64,000 nt of DNA from Pedobacter yonginensis (GCF_003173595.1 NZ_QGNZ01000003.1:62001-126000), one strand, 5' to 3'. Shown: positions 34,557-44,639, numbered from the stretch's first letter. Notes: generated from the sequence alone by a model not told the origin. Translations and numbers: made by a program.

Positions 34557-35661
34557 CTACACCAAGTTACCTGCGATTTTATTACTGGCCGACGGCACAG
34601 TTTTTTACGGCAAAGCTGCTGGAAAAATTGGAACCACTACCGGCGAAATTTGTTTTAATACCGGGATGACAGGTTACCAGGAAATATTTACCGACCCAAG
34701 TTATTTTGGTCAGATAATGGTTACCACGAATTCTCATATCGGCAACTATGGAATCCAGAAAGATGAAATCGAATCTGATTCGATAAAAATTGCTGGCTTG
34801 GTTTGTAAAAACTATAACATTGTTTACAGTCGCAAACAGGCTACAGAATCCATTCAGGATTATTTTCAGAACGATAACTTGGTTGCAATTTCTGATATAG
34901 ACACACGTGCTTTAGTTCGACACATTAGAGATAAAGGCGCAATGAATGCCATTATTTCTTCGGAGATTACAGATTTAGATGAATTAAAACAAAAACTAGC
35001 TGAGGTTCCATCGATGGAAGGTTTAGAGCTTTCATCACAGGTAAGCACAAAAGAGCCTTATTTTCATGGAAACCCAGAGGCTAGCTTAAAAGTTGCTGCA
35101 TTGGACTTAGGCATCAAGAAAAACATTCTTCGTAGCTTCGAAAATCGCGACATTTATGTGCAGGTTTTTCCAGCTAAAACTAAATTTGCCGAGATGGAGA
35201 AATTTAATCCAGACGGTTATTTCATTTCAAACGGTCCTGGCGATCCATCGGTAATGCCTTACGCTGTCGAAACCATCAAAGAGATTTTAGCCGAAGACAA
35301 ACCATTATTTGGGATTTGTTTAGGTCATCAGTTATTGGCAGAAGCGAACGACATCGGTACCATGAAAATGTTCAACGGTCATCGTGGATTAAACCATCCA
35401 GTAAAAAACATCATTAAAAACCACTGTGAGGTTACTTCTCAAAATCATGGTTTCGGCGTAATTCCAGATGAAGTTAGAAATTCAGACAAAGTTGAAATTA
35501 CCCACGTAAACTTAAATGATAAATCAATAGAAGGCATTCGCGTTAAAGGCAAAAAAGCATTCTCGGTACAATATCACCCTGAATCTTCTCCAGGTCCTCA
35601 CGATTCTCGTTACCTATTTGACGATTTCGTAAACGTGATGAAAGGCGAATTGGTCTGGTAA
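34549..35661 (+). CDS. carA: Carbamoyl-phosphate synthase small subunit (glutamine amidotransferase)
   Basis: Hydrolyses glutamine and passes ammonia to the large subunit CarB for arginine and pyrimidine synthesis. 370 residues. The N-terminal CPSase domain contains CFNTGMTGYQEIFTDPSY; the class I amidotransferase domain has Cys257 in GICLGHQLLAEA and His343/Glu345 in QYHPESSPGPHD. carB is not next to it; a strong terminator follows at once, so it is transcribed alone. Confidence 0.97.
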   Translation: MTNYTKLPAILLLADGTVFYGKAAGKIGTTTGEICFNTGMTGYQEIFTDPSYFGQIMVTTNSHIGNYGIQKDEIESDSIKIAGLVCKNYNIVYSRKQATESIQDYFQNDNLVAISDIDTRALVRHIRDKGAMNAIISSEITDLDELKQKLAEVPSMEGLELSSQVSTKEPYFHGNPEASLKVAALDLGIKKNILRSFENRDIYVQVFPAKTKFAEMEKFNPDGYFISNGPGDPSVMPYAVETIKEILAEDKPLFGICLGHQLLAEANDIGTMKMFNGHRGLNHPVKNIIKNHCEVTSQNHGFGVIPDEVRNSDKVEITHVNLNDKSIEGIRVKGKKAFSVQYHPESSPGPHDSRYLFDDFVNVMKGELVW

Positions 35662-35699
35662 AGAAATTCGAAATACCCCCACTTAAAAATGATACATGA

Positions 35700-35750
35700 T
35701 CTGTGAATCTCCGGCTAAGTCTAGCGGAAGATTCGCAGATTTTTTTTATT
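35700..35750 (+). terminator. Rho-independent terminator of carA
   Basis: TCTGTGAATCT followed by CCG pairs with CGG, AAGATTC and GCAGA with one bulge, then a run of eight T residues. Confidence 0.88.
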
Positions 35751-35816
35751 ATCAATCTCTTACCTACTAAAAACATCATTTTACCGACATTGTGATTAAA
35801 TTCATTTAAAGCTCCT

Positions 35817-35824
35817 TACATTCG
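35817..35824 (+). promoter_or_regulatory. Near-consensus -7 element of the ABC exporter
   Basis: TACATTCG (one mismatch to TAnnTTTG), four bases before the ATG at 35829, the same spacing as engB and the aminotransferase. Confidence 0.4.
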
Positions 35825-35828
35825 CATT

Positions 35829-36593
35829 ATGGAAACAAAAAAGGCCATTATCAGCGTAAAAAATCTGGTAAAACAATATGATGATTTTGTTGCAGTTCAA
35901 AACCTGACGTTTGAGGTTTATGAAAACGAAATTTTTGGTTTGCTTGGACCAAACGGAGCGGGAAAAACCACCACTTTAGAGATCATAGAAACTTTAAGAG
36001 AAAAAACATCGGGCGAAATTATTGTTGATGGTTTTTCCGTTGATAAGCAGGCACAAAATATCAAAAAAATCATTGGTGTACAGTTACAAGCCGCTGGTTA
36101 TTATCCAAACCTAAATTTGGTAGAACTTTTAGAACTTTTTGCTGGATTGTACGGTGCCGACGTTAAACCTATGGAAATGCTGGAGAAAGTAAATCTTCAA
36201 GACAAAGCCAAAGCGAAGTACAAAGGGCTGTCAGGCGGACAGAAACAGCGTTTTTCTATTGCCACTACTTTAATTAATCAACCCAAAATTATTTTTCTTG
36301 ATGAGCCTACAACAGGTTTAGATCCTCAGGCTAGAAGAAACCTCTGGGATTTAATTATAGAAATACGAGATGCTGGGACAACCGTTGTAATTACAACACA
36401 CTACATGGATGAGGCAGAACAACTTTGCGATCGAGTAGCCTTCGTAGAACGTGGACAAATCATCGCCTTAGATACACCAGACAACCTAATTGATCAATTG
36501 GTTAACAGTGGTTTCGAACGAAAGAAAGAGGTTAAAAAGGCCAATCTCGAAGATGTATTCATCAACCTAACAGGCAAAGAGTGGAGAGAGTAA
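35829..36593 (+). CDS. ABC-2-type exporter, ATP-binding subunit
   Basis: 254 residues: Walker A LLGPNGAGKTTT near residue 40, signature LSGGQKQRFS near 137, Walker B IIFLDEPTTGLDPQARR and the switch histidine in TTHYMDEAE. This is the drug/polyketide exporter-like (CcmA/DrrA) class. It partners with the permease gene 109 bases downstream. Substrate unknown. Confidence 0.94.
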   Translation: METKKAIISVKNLVKQYDDFVAVQNLTFEVYENEIFGLLGPNGAGKTTTLEIIETLREKTSGEIIVDGFSVDKQAQNIKKIIGVQLQAAGYYPNLNLVELLELFAGLYGADVKPMEMLEKVNLQDKAKAKYKGLSGGQKQRFSIATTLINQPKIIFLDEPTTGLDPQARRNLWDLIIEIRDAGTTVVITTHYMDEAEQLCDRVAFVERGQIIALDTPDNLIDQLVNSGFERKKEVKKANLEDVFINLTGKEWRE

Positions 36594-36702
36594 TTCCGCT
36601 TAAACTAGAAGAAAAGCCAATATTTCGCTTTAAATTTTTCCTTTGCTCTGAACCACCATTAATTACAAACAACGCAACCTACAACTATTAACTAAATCGT
36701 AA

Positions 36703-37779
36703 ATGAAACAATACAGCAATACAAAAGCAACGTTTGCCCTTGCAAAAGCCAGCTTCCGTTCCATTATGCGCAGTCCCTCGGCAGTGGTTTTTACCTTAGC
36801 CTTTCCACTTATTTTTATCTTGGTTTTTGGTTTTCTAGGGGGCGGAGGAATGCATATTGATGTGGGCATTACGCCTGGCTCTGACCTCAAAAATCCAGTG
36901 ATTGGAATGCTCGAAAAAACTGGAATGATTCGTTTGGTTAAAAATAAATCAAAGGCTGATTTCGACAAATTATTGGAAAAGGGCAATGTAGATGCGATGA
37001 TTGACGTGCATAGAAAAGTGAATTCGGTGGCCTATTCCGTAAATATAGTTTATACTTCAGCCTCTATGGATAAAGGAAACATCTTAAAATCAGTTTTGAA
37101 CAACCTTTTTTACGATAAAAATTTAAAACCATCTGTAGCAGAAATTAAGGAAAGTACGGTTCATGGTCGCGAATATAAAACGATAGATTTTATTTTACCC
37201 GGACAGTTAGGTTTCTCGCTATTAAGCACTGGCGTTTTCGGAACGGCATTTGTTTTTTTAAGCCTGCGTCAAACCTTGGTGATTAAACGCTTCTTTGCTA
37301 CGCCCGTTAAACGATCGAGCATTGTAATTGGCGAAGGCATCGCCAGAATTGGTTTTGCTTTATTGGGTGCATTATTTATCATCTTAATTGGTCACTTCTT
37401 CTTTGGCTTTACACTTGTTCACGGACCTGTAACGGTAATTAATATGATTGTTTTGGCAACGCTGGGCGTGATTGTTTTTATGGGTTTTGGTTTTATCATT
37501 TCTGGCATCGCAAAAAACGAAAGTATGGTGCCTCCAATATCAAACATTGTTACCTTACCACAGTTTCTATTATCGGGCACGTTTTTTTCGATCGAGGCCT
37601 TTCCGAGTTGGTTACAACCCATCAGCAGGGCCTTACCCTTAACCTACTTAAATGATGCCATGCGCAAAGTTGCTTTTGAAGGGGCTGGCCTGTGGGATGT
37701 AAAGTTTCAAATTATGATTCTTGTAATTTGGGGTATTGGAATTTATGCGGTGGCTGTTAAAGTATTTAAGTGGGAATAG
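36703..37779 (+). CDS. ABC-2-type exporter, permease subunit
   Basis: 358 residues: one N-terminal membrane helix (VVFTLAFPLIFILVFGFLG), a periplasmic segment of about 140 residues (YTSASMDKGNILKSVLNNL) and five or six further helices, with the ABC-2 block LPQFLLSGTFFSIEAFPSWLQPIS. This is the YhfK/DrrB-like long form with a large outer domain. Paired with the ATPase at 35829-36593. Drug, toxin or lipid export is possible; nothing in the context decides. Confidence 0.92.
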   Translation: MKQYSNTKATFALAKASFRSIMRSPSAVVFTLAFPLIFILVFGFLGGGGMHIDVGITPGSDLKNPVIGMLEKTGMIRLVKNKSKADFDKLLEKGNVDAMIDVHRKVNSVAYSVNIVYTSASMDKGNILKSVLNNLFYDKNLKPSVAEIKESTVHGREYKTIDFILPGQLGFSLLSTGVFGTAFVFLSLRQTLVIKRFFATPVKRSSIVIGEGIARIGFALLGALFIILIGHFFFGFTLVHGPVTVINMIVLATLGVIVFMGFGFIISGIAKNESMVPPISNIVTLPQFLLSGTFFSIEAFPSWLQPISRALPLTYLNDAMRKVAFEGAGLWDVKFQIMILVIWGIGIYAVAVKVFKWE

Positions 37780-37883
37780 GAATTCGTTTAGTTTCCAATC
37801 CAAAAAGATAAGGACGAGTACGTTAACCTTTTTTAACTTTTAGCGCGTAGATATTGAAGTACTTTTACCAAAAATATCAACGA

Positions 37884-38567
37884 ATGAAAAATATCCTCGT
37901 TTTGTGTGTTTTAGTTTTTGCAACAACTTATGCTAAAGCACAATACAAGTTTCTAGCGACAAACAGTTCCAATCAATTTACAGCCAAAATATTTGTAGCC
38001 GATTGTGCAAACGGCGTTTGTGGTGGAAAAGCGACCATAATTCTATTTGATAAAGCTACAGAAGCAGAGCTACAAACCTTCAATTCTAGTGATTTAGATT
38101 TCACATTAAGCGCCAATCAGAATGCAAATTTGGGTTGGCTAGATTTAGGAAAATACCAAACACCGCTTGTTTTTGGAGATTTTAACTTTGATGGCTTCGA
38201 AGATCTTGCCATTAGAAATGGGAGTCGGGGTGCGTATAATGAACCCTCATACGATGTTTATTTGAACGGCAACGGCAATAAGTTTGTTTTGAACGAAGCG
38301 CTTACCAAATTGGCAAGCGATAACTTAGGCATGTTTGATGTTGATCGAAAATTAAAACAACTTGTCATACATCAAAAAGATGGTTGCTGTTATGACAAAA
38401 CCATCAATTATAGCTACGATAATAAAAAAGGTCTAACAGAAGTGTCATCAGTTATTGAAGATTCGAGTATTGGAGATGACGTAACGGTCATCACTCAAAA
38501 AATGGTTGACGGGAAAGTGAAAAGAAAGGTAGAGAGATTTAAAATTAAAGATTACTACAAACAGTAA
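37884..38567 (+). CDS. Exported protein with FG-GAP-like/XAC2610-type domain
   Basis: 227 residues from ATG 37884 (an upstream TTG frame start is rejected because the signal peptide MKNILVLCVLVFATTYAKA begins here). The body holds VFGDFNFDGFEDLAIRNG, a calcium-loop-like motif, followed by GAYNEPSYDVYLNGNGNKFV and a KDGCCYD pair of cysteines; this pattern is that of XAC2610-family exported proteins. Function unknown. Near-consensus -7 element TACTTTTA at 37860. Confidence 0.72.
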   Translation: MKNILVLCVLVFATTYAKAQYKFLATNSSNQFTAKIFVADCANGVCGGKATIILFDKATEAELQTFNSSDLDFTLSANQNANLGWLDLGKYQTPLVFGDFNFDGFEDLAIRNGSRGAYNEPSYDVYLNGNGNKFVLNEALTKLASDNLGMFDVDRKLKQLVIHQKDGCCYDKTINYSYDNKKGLTEVSSVIEDSSIGDDVTVITQKMVDGKVKRKVERFKIKDYYKQ

Positions 38568-38581
38568 ACTCACATACCTTT

Positions 38582-39157
38582 TTATAGTGCCGCTTTCACT
38601 AAAAACGGTAGTATTTCCTTCTGGAAACTTACAAAGTTTTTTCGCACGTCAGAATCGCTAACGGAGGTAAAGGCGAAGGAAAAAACAATGCTTTTACTCG
38701 CTTTTAATAGAAAAGCCAATCCTTCCCTCCTTGCGGGATTATTCTTGAAATTATCCAGCTGAAGGTAAGCCGCCAAAAGAAGGGCTTCTAATTGATCGGA
38801 TAGATGCTTTAAAAACTCTTGAGAATTGGCATTTTCTCTTACAAAATCCCAACCGATAAACTCGTTACAGGCTGTAAAAGACAGTCTGCTGGTTTTCATT
38901 ACTAAGGCTTTAAGATGCTCTTCTTCAGAAGCATAGCTCAGTTTATTGTGTAAAATTTCGTGAAGATTTGAATCAAGGTAGTCCATCAAAATGCTATCCA
39001 ACACCTGTTCTTTGCTTTCAAAGTACTTGTAAATGGTTGCCTTAGCAATTCTTGCCTTTTTAGCAATCTCATTAACACTTGTTTTGTGGTATCCGTACTT
39101 TCTAAAAAGCTCTTTTGCGGCTTTCTTTACCGTTTCCTTGATTTTATCCGCTTCCAT
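38582..39157 (-). CDS. TetR-family transcriptional regulator
   Basis: 191 residues. The N-terminal helix-turn-helix reads YGYHKTSVNEIAKKARIAKATIYKYFESKEQVLDSIL (in pieces: NEIAKKARIAKATIYKYF, residues about 25-45); the C-terminal ligand-binding half is helical and unassigned. It starts two bases after the Rieske-like lipoprotein gene and ends the pheS unit. Its operator and ligand are unknown; the convergent exported protein gene may be unrelated. Confidence 0.92.
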   Translation of the reverse strand: MEADKIKETVKKAAKELFRKYGYHKTSVNEIAKKARIAKATIYKYFESKEQVLDSILMDYLDSNLHEILHNKLSYASEEEHLKALVMKTSRLSFTACNEFIGWDFVRENANSQEFLKHLSDQLEALLLAAYLQLDNFKNNPARREGLAFLLKASKSIVFSFAFTSVSDSDVRKNFVSFQKEILPFLVKAAL

Positions 39158-39159
39158 CT

Positions 39160-39570
39160 TTAATTGCTTACACGTATTGTATTTCCTGTAATCCCTACAG
39201 TATATTGTTTCAAATATTTTTCTGCTGGAGCTTTAGCAGGACTTCCATCTTCGAGCAAAAATTTAGCGCCAGAGCATGGATCGGTTACTGTGATGTTAGA
39301 ATCATCTACAACAACTGCACATTTATTTTGCGGATTTACCGAGCTACACCGATCGTAAGCCAAATATTTTCCAGCAACGTTTCTATATAAAATTAAGCCC
39401 GCTATGCCATGCCCGTTAACAACAATTGCTTTGCCAGAACTTAAACCCGTTAAGCTCGGATCGGTTAATAGGGTGCTGTAATTTACCGCTACATCTGGAA
39501 TAAAATCTTCTTCCTTTCCGCAACCAGATAGAAGCACAAATACGAACACTATGCTAAGTAAATACCTCAT
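39160..39570 (-). CDS. Rieske-fold lipoprotein lacking the cluster histidines
   Basis: 136 residues with lipobox LLSGC. The sequence follows a Rieske domain outline: YDRCSSVNPQNKCAVVVDD, TDPCSGAKFLLEDGSPAKAPA and a closing strand TVGITGNTIRV. The positions that should be CxH and CxxH read CSS and CSGA: cysteines are kept but both histidines are gone, so a 2Fe-2S cluster of Rieske type is not expected. Two-base gaps to pheS and TetR suggest one operon. Common but uncharacterised in the phylum, as far as I know. Confidence 0.65.
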   Translation of the reverse strand: MRYLLSIVFVFVLLSGCGKEEDFIPDVAVNYSTLLTDPSLTGLSSGKAIVVNGHGIAGLILYRNVAGKYLAYDRCSSVNPQNKCAVVVDDSNITVTDPCSGAKFLLEDGSPAKAPAEKYLKQYTVGITGNTIRVSN

Positions 39571-39572
39571 TA

Positions 39573-40613
39573 TTAAATCAAAGCCGATTTATATTGCTTT
39601 AAGAAACGGACATCATTTTCAGAAAACAAGCGTAAATCTTTTATCACATATTTAAGATTGGCAATACGCTCTATACCCATTCCGAAGGCAAAGCCGCTGT
39701 ATTTTTTTGAATCGATGCCACAGTTTTCTAAAACATTTGGATCAACCATACCGCAACCTAAAATTTCTACCCAACCGCTATATTTACACAATTGGCAACC
39801 CGATCCGCTACAGATGGTGCAAGAGATGTCCATTTCGGCAGATGGCTCCGTGAAAGGGAAGTATGATGGACGGAAGCGAACTTTTGTCCCTTCACCATAA
39901 AGCTCTTGAACGAAGTAAAATAGCGTCTGTTTTAAGTCTGCAAATGAAACATTTTCATCAACATACAAACCCTCAATTTGATGGAAAAAACAATGTGCTC
40001 TTGCAGAAATAGCCTCATTACGGTACACACGTCCTGGCATAATTGCTCTAAATGGTGGTTTTCCTTGTTCCATCATTCGAACTTGCACCGATGAAGTATG
40101 GGTACGCAAAGCGATATCACCTTTCTCTCCGCCTTTTTTAATGAAGAAAGTATCTTGCATATCTCTTGCAGGATGTTCTTCAGGAAAGTTAAGGGCAGAG
40201 AAATTATGCCAATCATCCTCAATTTCAGGCCCTTCTTCTACGTTAAAACCAAGTTTTGCAAAAATTTCTACAATCTCCCTACGTACCAAGGCAAGTGGGT
40301 GGCGCGAGCCAATTTCGAAACCTTCTCCCGGTAGGGTCATATCCAGTTTCAAATCATCAGATTTAACATTGGCCTGCTCAGTAGATTCTTTTAAGGTAAG
40401 GTATTTTGATTCGGCTAGTTGTTTAAATTCATTTAAAACTTTGCCTAACGATTTTTTTTCTTCGACGGAAACCGATTTAAAATCATCAAAAATTTCCTTG
40501 ATGATTCCTTTGCTTCCTAAATATTTGATTCGGAATTGCTCTAATTCGTCTGCTTTTTCAGTTACAAAAGCATTAATTTTTTCCGTGTATTGTGTTATTT
40601 TATCTTGTAACAT
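39573..40613 (-). CDS. pheS: Phenylalanine-tRNA ligase alpha subunit
   Basis: Class II synthetase catalytic subunit. 346 residues. N-terminal coiled coil, then motif 2 region RVYRNEAISARAHCFFHQIEG and motif 3 GFAFGMGIERIANLKY. A Cys-rich knuckle (CTICSGSGCQLCKYSGW) precedes EILGCGMVDPNVL, as in many PheS proteins of this phylum. The start lies five bases from a perfect -7 element. Followed by two small genes with two-base gaps. pheT is elsewhere. Confidence 0.96.
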   Translation of the reverse strand: MLQDKITQYTEKINAFVTEKADELEQFRIKYLGSKGIIKEIFDDFKSVSVEEKKSLGKVLNEFKQLAESKYLTLKESTEQANVKSDDLKLDMTLPGEGFEIGSRHPLALVRREIVEIFAKLGFNVEEGPEIEDDWHNFSALNFPEEHPARDMQDTFFIKKGGEKGDIALRTHTSSVQVRMMEQGKPPFRAIMPGRVYRNEAISARAHCFFHQIEGLYVDENVSFADLKQTLFYFVQELYGEGTKVRFRPSYFPFTEPSAEMDISCTICSGSGCQLCKYSGWVEILGCGMVDPNVLENCGIDSKKYSGFAFGMGIERIANLKYVIKDLRLFSENDVRFLKQYKSALI

Positions 40614-40618
40614 GGCTT

Positions 40619-40626
40619 CAAATATA
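40619..40626 (-). promoter_or_regulatory. -7 promoter element of pheS, probable leaderless start
   Basis: Minus strand TATATTTG, five bases before the ATG at 40613. Confidence 0.55.
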
Positions 40627-40711
40627 CGGCTTATTTTCTAAAATTTTTAGGGTTGGTGGGTTCAAATATTCCATTTAAGTGTAATTATTCAACAAAATGA
40701 ACCCAAACAAC

Positions 40712-40735
40712 AAAAGCTACCTTTGGGTAGCTTTT
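40712..40735 (-). terminator. Hairpin after kbl
   Basis: AAAAGCTACC and GGTAGCTTTT form a 10-bp stem with a 4-base loop. It lies 23 bases past the kbl stop; the T-run after it on the minus strand is short. Confidence 0.7.
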
Positions 40736-40757
40736 GCATATTCTAAACAGGAGTATT

Positions 40758-41945
40758 TTATATTACACCAAGTGCTTTACCAACTTTCGTAAAGGCTGCA
40801 ATGGCTTTATCTAGATGGTGTTGCTCATGTGCGGCAGATAGTTGCACTCTAATTCTTGCTTTACCTTGCGGAACTACAGGATAGAAAAATCCGATTACGT
40901 AAATACCTTCATCCAACATTTTTGCGGCAAAGGTTTGGGCAACTTTTGCATCGTAAAGCATTACTGGCACAATTGGATGGAAACCAGGCTTAATGTCAAA
41001 GCCAGCCGCTGTCATTTTCTCACGGAAGTATTTTGTATTGCTTTCCAATTTATCTCTTAGTGAAGTCGTTTCGCTCAACATATCCAATACTGCGATAGAT
41101 GCCCCCGCTATCGCAGGCGCCAAAGTATTGGAGAATAAATATGGTCTAGAACGTTGGCGCAACATATCAATAATTTCCTTTTTACCTGAGGTGAAGCCAC
41201 CAGATGCACCGCCCAAAGCCTTACCTAAGGTGCCGGTTATGATATCTACTCTATCAATTACATTAAAGTGCTCGTGGGTACCCCGACCGGTTTTGCCAAT
41301 AAATCCAGAGCAGTGCGACTCATCTATCATCACAAGGGCTTCATATCTGTCTGCCAAATCGCAAATCTGATCTAAAGGCGCTACAGATCCATCCATAGAG
41401 AAAGCACCATCAGTTACAATTATTCTATGTCTGCAATCTTTGGCTGCAATTAACTGCTTTTCAAGATCTTCCATATCTGCGTTTTTGTAACGGAAACGCT
41501 GTGCCTTACAAAGCCTAACGCCATCAATAATAGATGCGTGATTCAGCTCATCAGAAATTATTGCGTCTTCAGCATTAAACAAAGGTTCGAAAACCCCGCC
41601 ATTGGCATCAAAAGCCGCTGCATAAAGAATGGTATCTTCGGTACCCAAAAATTTAGAAATTTTGGCTTCTAAATCTTTATGTACATCTTGTGTTCCGCAG
41701 ATGAAACGTACAGAAGACATTCCATAGCCATGGTCGTCAATCGCTTTCTTTGCAGCCTCAATCACCTTTGGATGAGAAGAAAGACCCAAATAGTTATTTG
41801 CACAAAAGTTAGTTACTTCTGCTCCTCCACTTACCTTAATATCAGCACCTTGTGGTGTAGTAATGATGCGTTCGCGTTTAAATAATCCAGCGTTTTCTAT
41901 CTCCTCTAACTCTTTTTGGAGGGCGGGTTGTAATGTTTTATACAT
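40758..41945 (-). CDS. kbl: Glycine C-acetyltransferase (2-amino-3-ketobutyrate CoA ligase)
   Basis: PLP enzyme of the alpha-oxoamine synthase family; makes or splits 2-amino-3-oxobutanoate with glycine and acetyl-CoA in threonine breakdown. 395 residues, the same length as the E. coli protein. Signature blocks [36 protein letters not shown] and the PLP lysine in [13 protein letters not shown] match. The partner threonine dehydrogenase is not in the window. Serine palmitoyltransferase is the alternative family member but the match to Kbl is much closer. Confidence 0.92.
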   Translation of the reverse strand: MYKTLQPALQKELEEIENAGLFKRERIITTPQGADIKVSGGAEVTNFCANNYLGLSSHPKVIEAAKKAIDDHGYGMSSVRFICGTQDVHKDLEAKISKFLGTEDTILYAAAFDANGGVFEPLFNAEDAIISDELNHASIIDGVRLCKAQRFRYKNADMEDLEKQLIAAKDCRHRIIVTDGAFSMDGSVAPLDQICDLADRYEALVMIDESHCSGFIGKTGRGTHEHFNVIDRVDIITGTLGKALGGASGGFTSGKKEIIDMLRQRSRPYLFSNTLAPAIAGASIAVLDMLSETTSLRDKLESNTKYFREKMTAAGFDIKPGFHPIVPVMLYDAKVAQTFAAKMLDEGIYVIGFFYPVVPQGKARIRVQLSAAHEQHHLDKAIAAFTKVGKALGVI

Positions 41946-41973
41946 GGGTTTTTACTAATGGTTGATTTTGCAT

Positions 41974-41981
41974 CAAAGTTA
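41974..41981 (-). promoter_or_regulatory. -7 promoter element of kbl
   Basis: Minus strand TAACTTTG, 28 bases before the ATG at 41945. The rest of the 246-base divergent gap to 42192 is AT-rich with no further clear motif. Confidence 0.5.
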
Positions 41982-42191
41982 TAAAAAAACTCCTTACAGT
42001 CCTAAAAAGCCAATATTTGGTAAACACCTAAATAACAACCATTTGATTCAATCCTGATGTGATAACTCCACACTTTTTAAGCCAACAAAACAGCCAAAAA
42101 TTTATTTTTTTTTCAACTTAACAAACTTTAACACACAACTGTATGTATAGTGTTAAAACTTATTCGATATTTATAGCTTACAAATCCATTT

Positions 42192-44639
42192 ATGCTTAGA
42201 TTCTGCGCACTCATTATTTTAACCTCAGTAAGTAGTTTTGCATTTGCCCAACAATATACAGTTACTGGCATTATAAAGGATTCTAGCGGACAGGGCGTTC
42301 CATTTGCTTCAGTTTATTTAAAAAATACAACTCAAGGTACTTCGGCCAATATTGATGGAAAATACGCCATCAGATTAAACAAAGGCCAGCAAACCCTAAG
42401 CTTTAGGGCGGTTGGTTACAAGCAGCAAGAGCACATCGTCAATTTAGAAGCAAACCAAAATCTCGACGTTACCCTATCATCAGAAAGCTATACGCTTGAT
42501 AATGTTACCATTAGAGGAAATGCAGAAGATCCTGCTTATGGCATTATCCGTAAAGCGATAAAAGAGCGTAAAAAGCACTTAACAGAAGTAAACGCCTTTG
42601 AGTGTAATGTTTACATAAAAGGGGTTCAGCGATTAAAAGGTGCTCCAAAGAAATTTTTTGGTCAGGATATTCAAAAAATCCTCGAACTCGATACCAATAG
42701 AAAAGGAATTATCTATCTCTCAGAATCTGAAAGTAAATTTAGTTTCAGGCGCCCAAATGATGTACACGAAGAAATGATTTCATCTAAGGTAGCTGGAAGA
42801 AATAACGCATTCAGCTTTAACAAAGCCTCCGATTTAATCATAAATTTTTACGACAACTACCTGTTAGAAAACACCTTAAGCGCCAGAGGGTACATTTCGC
42901 CCATTGCCGACAATGCGCTCTTTTATTATAAATATAAGCTTTTAGGCGAAACGAAAGAAAATGGAGAACTCATTCATAAAATTGAGGTTATCCCCCGCCG
43001 TGAGAACGACCCTGTTTTTAGAGGCATCATATACATTATGGATGAGAGCTGGAGGATTTACAATACCGACTTGTTTCTTACCAAAAATGCGGGCATCAAT
43101 TTTATTGATACTTTAAACATTAATCAGTCTTTTACCAAGGTAAAAGACGTTTACATGCCCACCAATATCAATTTCCAATTTGCCGGAAATGTTTTGGGCT
43201 TTAAGTTTGCTGGCTATTATGTAGGGGTTTACAGCAATTACAATTTGGAACCCAAGTTCCCAAAAAACTTCTTTAATGGCGAAATATTAAAAATAACCGA
43301 AATGGTTAATAAAAAAGATTCAAGCTATTGGACAAATAATCGCCCCATTCCACTAACGATAGATGAAAAATTGAACTATGTTAAAAGAGACAGCGTTGCG
43401 AAGCTTAAAGAATCTAAAAAATACCTAGACTCAATAGAAAAGGACAACAACAAATTTGGTATTGGAAAATTATTGCTGAGGGGTTATAGCAAAAATGACC
43501 GATATCATAAAGAATATTACACTTTCGATCCTGTTTTAAGATCGATATTTTACAACACAGTTGAAGGTTTTGCCATAAGATATGGTGTAACTTATCGTAA
43601 AGATTTCGAAAACAGAAAGTCGTACAGCATCCGGCCTGAAATACGGTATGGCTTTGCCAATAAAAAATTAACCGGAAGTTTAACCGGAAGTTACTATTAC
43701 GACCCATTGAAAAGGGCAAGCGTAGGCGCATCTTTTGGAAATGGAATTTTCGATTTAAACAATCTAGGTTCTATGACCTTGCTTGGAAATACCATCAACT
43801 CGTTATTGTACGAAAAGAACTTTCCCAAATACTACGAAAAGGCTTTCGTTACCGTAAACACAACTCGCGAACTGGCGAGCGGCTTACAGGGGAGTATTAG
43901 TGTTGATTATGCTAGAAATCATACACTTACCAATAGTTCTTCTTTCAAATTTTTTGATGCAAAGGATCGAGAGTTTACATCCAACAATCCATTTACACCA
44001 GATGTGGAGACCCCATTGTTCCCAACCTACAATTCGTTCAGTGCCACAGCAAGTTTGGTTTATACCATCGGACAAAAATACATTACCCGCCCTGATGGCA
44101 AGTTTTATACCGAATCTAAATTTCCTAAAATCACCGTTTTATACAAAAAAGGATTTAAAGATGTACTAAATAGTGATGTGGATTATGATTTTGTTAAGGC
44201 AGAAATATACCAAGATAGAATTGGATTGGGTTTATGGGGCTATACCTCGTTCTTGGTTGGCGCTGGAAAATTCTTAAATAATCAATCGGTATTTTATCCA
44301 GAGTATAAGCATTTCTCCGGAAACATTTCAACTATTTTTCCACCCAACATCAGGAAGTTCCAATATTTAGATTTTTATCAATTTAGCACCAACCAACAGT
44401 ATTTTGAGGCGCATTTAGAGCACAATTTTGCAGGATTTTTTATGAACAAAGTTCCCCTGTTGCGAAAGGCCAAACTCGAAGAATTTATTGGCGGTGGCTA
44501 TTTGTCCTCACCAGAAAAAAGAAACTATAAGGAATTTTACTTCGGTTTACAACGATTGGTATTGAGAGCAAGCTATGGCTTTGCTTATGATGGCGCTCGT
44601 AAGCTTACACAGGGATTTAGAATCAGTTACGGATTTTAG
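42192..44639 (+). CDS. DUF5686 outer-membrane protein with carboxypeptidase-like regulatory domain
   Basis: 815 residues with a signal peptide ending FAFA-Q. Residues about 20-105 form a CarboxypepD_reg-like domain (VTGIIKDSSGQGVPFASVYL), as at the start of SusC proteins, followed by DUF5686 (RKAIKERKKHLTEVNAFEC) and a beta-barrel-like C-terminal half ending in FRISYGF. The last aromatic residue and TonB-receptor-like layout point to the outer membrane. No TonB plug domain is seen. Function unknown; widespread in Bacteroidota. Confidence 0.85.
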   Translation: MLRFCALIILTSVSSFAFAQQYTVTGIIKDSSGQGVPFASVYLKNTTQGTSANIDGKYAIRLNKGQQTLSFRAVGYKQQEHIVNLEANQNLDVTLSSESYTLDNVTIRGNAEDPAYGIIRKAIKERKKHLTEVNAFECNVYIKGVQRLKGAPKKFFGQDIQKILELDTNRKGIIYLSESESKFSFRRPNDVHEEMISSKVAGRNNAFSFNKASDLIINFYDNYLLENTLSARGYISPIADNALFYYKYKLLGETKENGELIHKIEVIPRRENDPVFRGIIYIMDESWRIYNTDLFLTKNAGINFIDTLNINQSFTKVKDVYMPTNINFQFAGNVLGFKFAGYYVGVYSNYNLEPKFPKNFFNGEILKITEMVNKKDSSYWTNNRPIPLTIDEKLNYVKRDSVAKLKESKKYLDSIEKDNNKFGIGKLLLRGYSKNDRYHKEYYTFDPVLRSIFYNTVEGFAIRYGVTYRKDFENRKSYSIRPEIRYGFANKKLTGSLTGSYYYDPLKRASVGASFGNGIFDLNNLGSMTLLGNTINSLLYEKNFPKYYEKAFVTVNTTRELASGLQGSISVDYARNHTLTNSSSFKFFDAKDREFTSNNPFTPDVETPLFPTYNSFSATASLVYTIGQKYITRPDGKFYTESKFPKITVLYKKGFKDVLNSDVDYDFVKAEIYQDRIGLGLWGYTSFLVGAGKFLNNQSVFYPEYKHFSGNISTIFPPNIRKFQYLDFYQFSTNQQYFEAHLEHNFAGFFMNKVPLLRKAKLEEFIGGGYLSSPEKRNYKEFYFGLQRLVLRASYGFAYDGARKLTQGFRISYGF

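Noticed and set aside
40141..40641. 166-residue ORF opposite pheS
   Set aside because: Complementary shadow of a highly conserved gene; serine-rich composition is typical of such shadows.
42192..44639. Reading the DUF5686 protein as another SusC
   Set aside because: It shares the carboxypeptidase-like first domain but has no TonB plug signature and no SusD partner.
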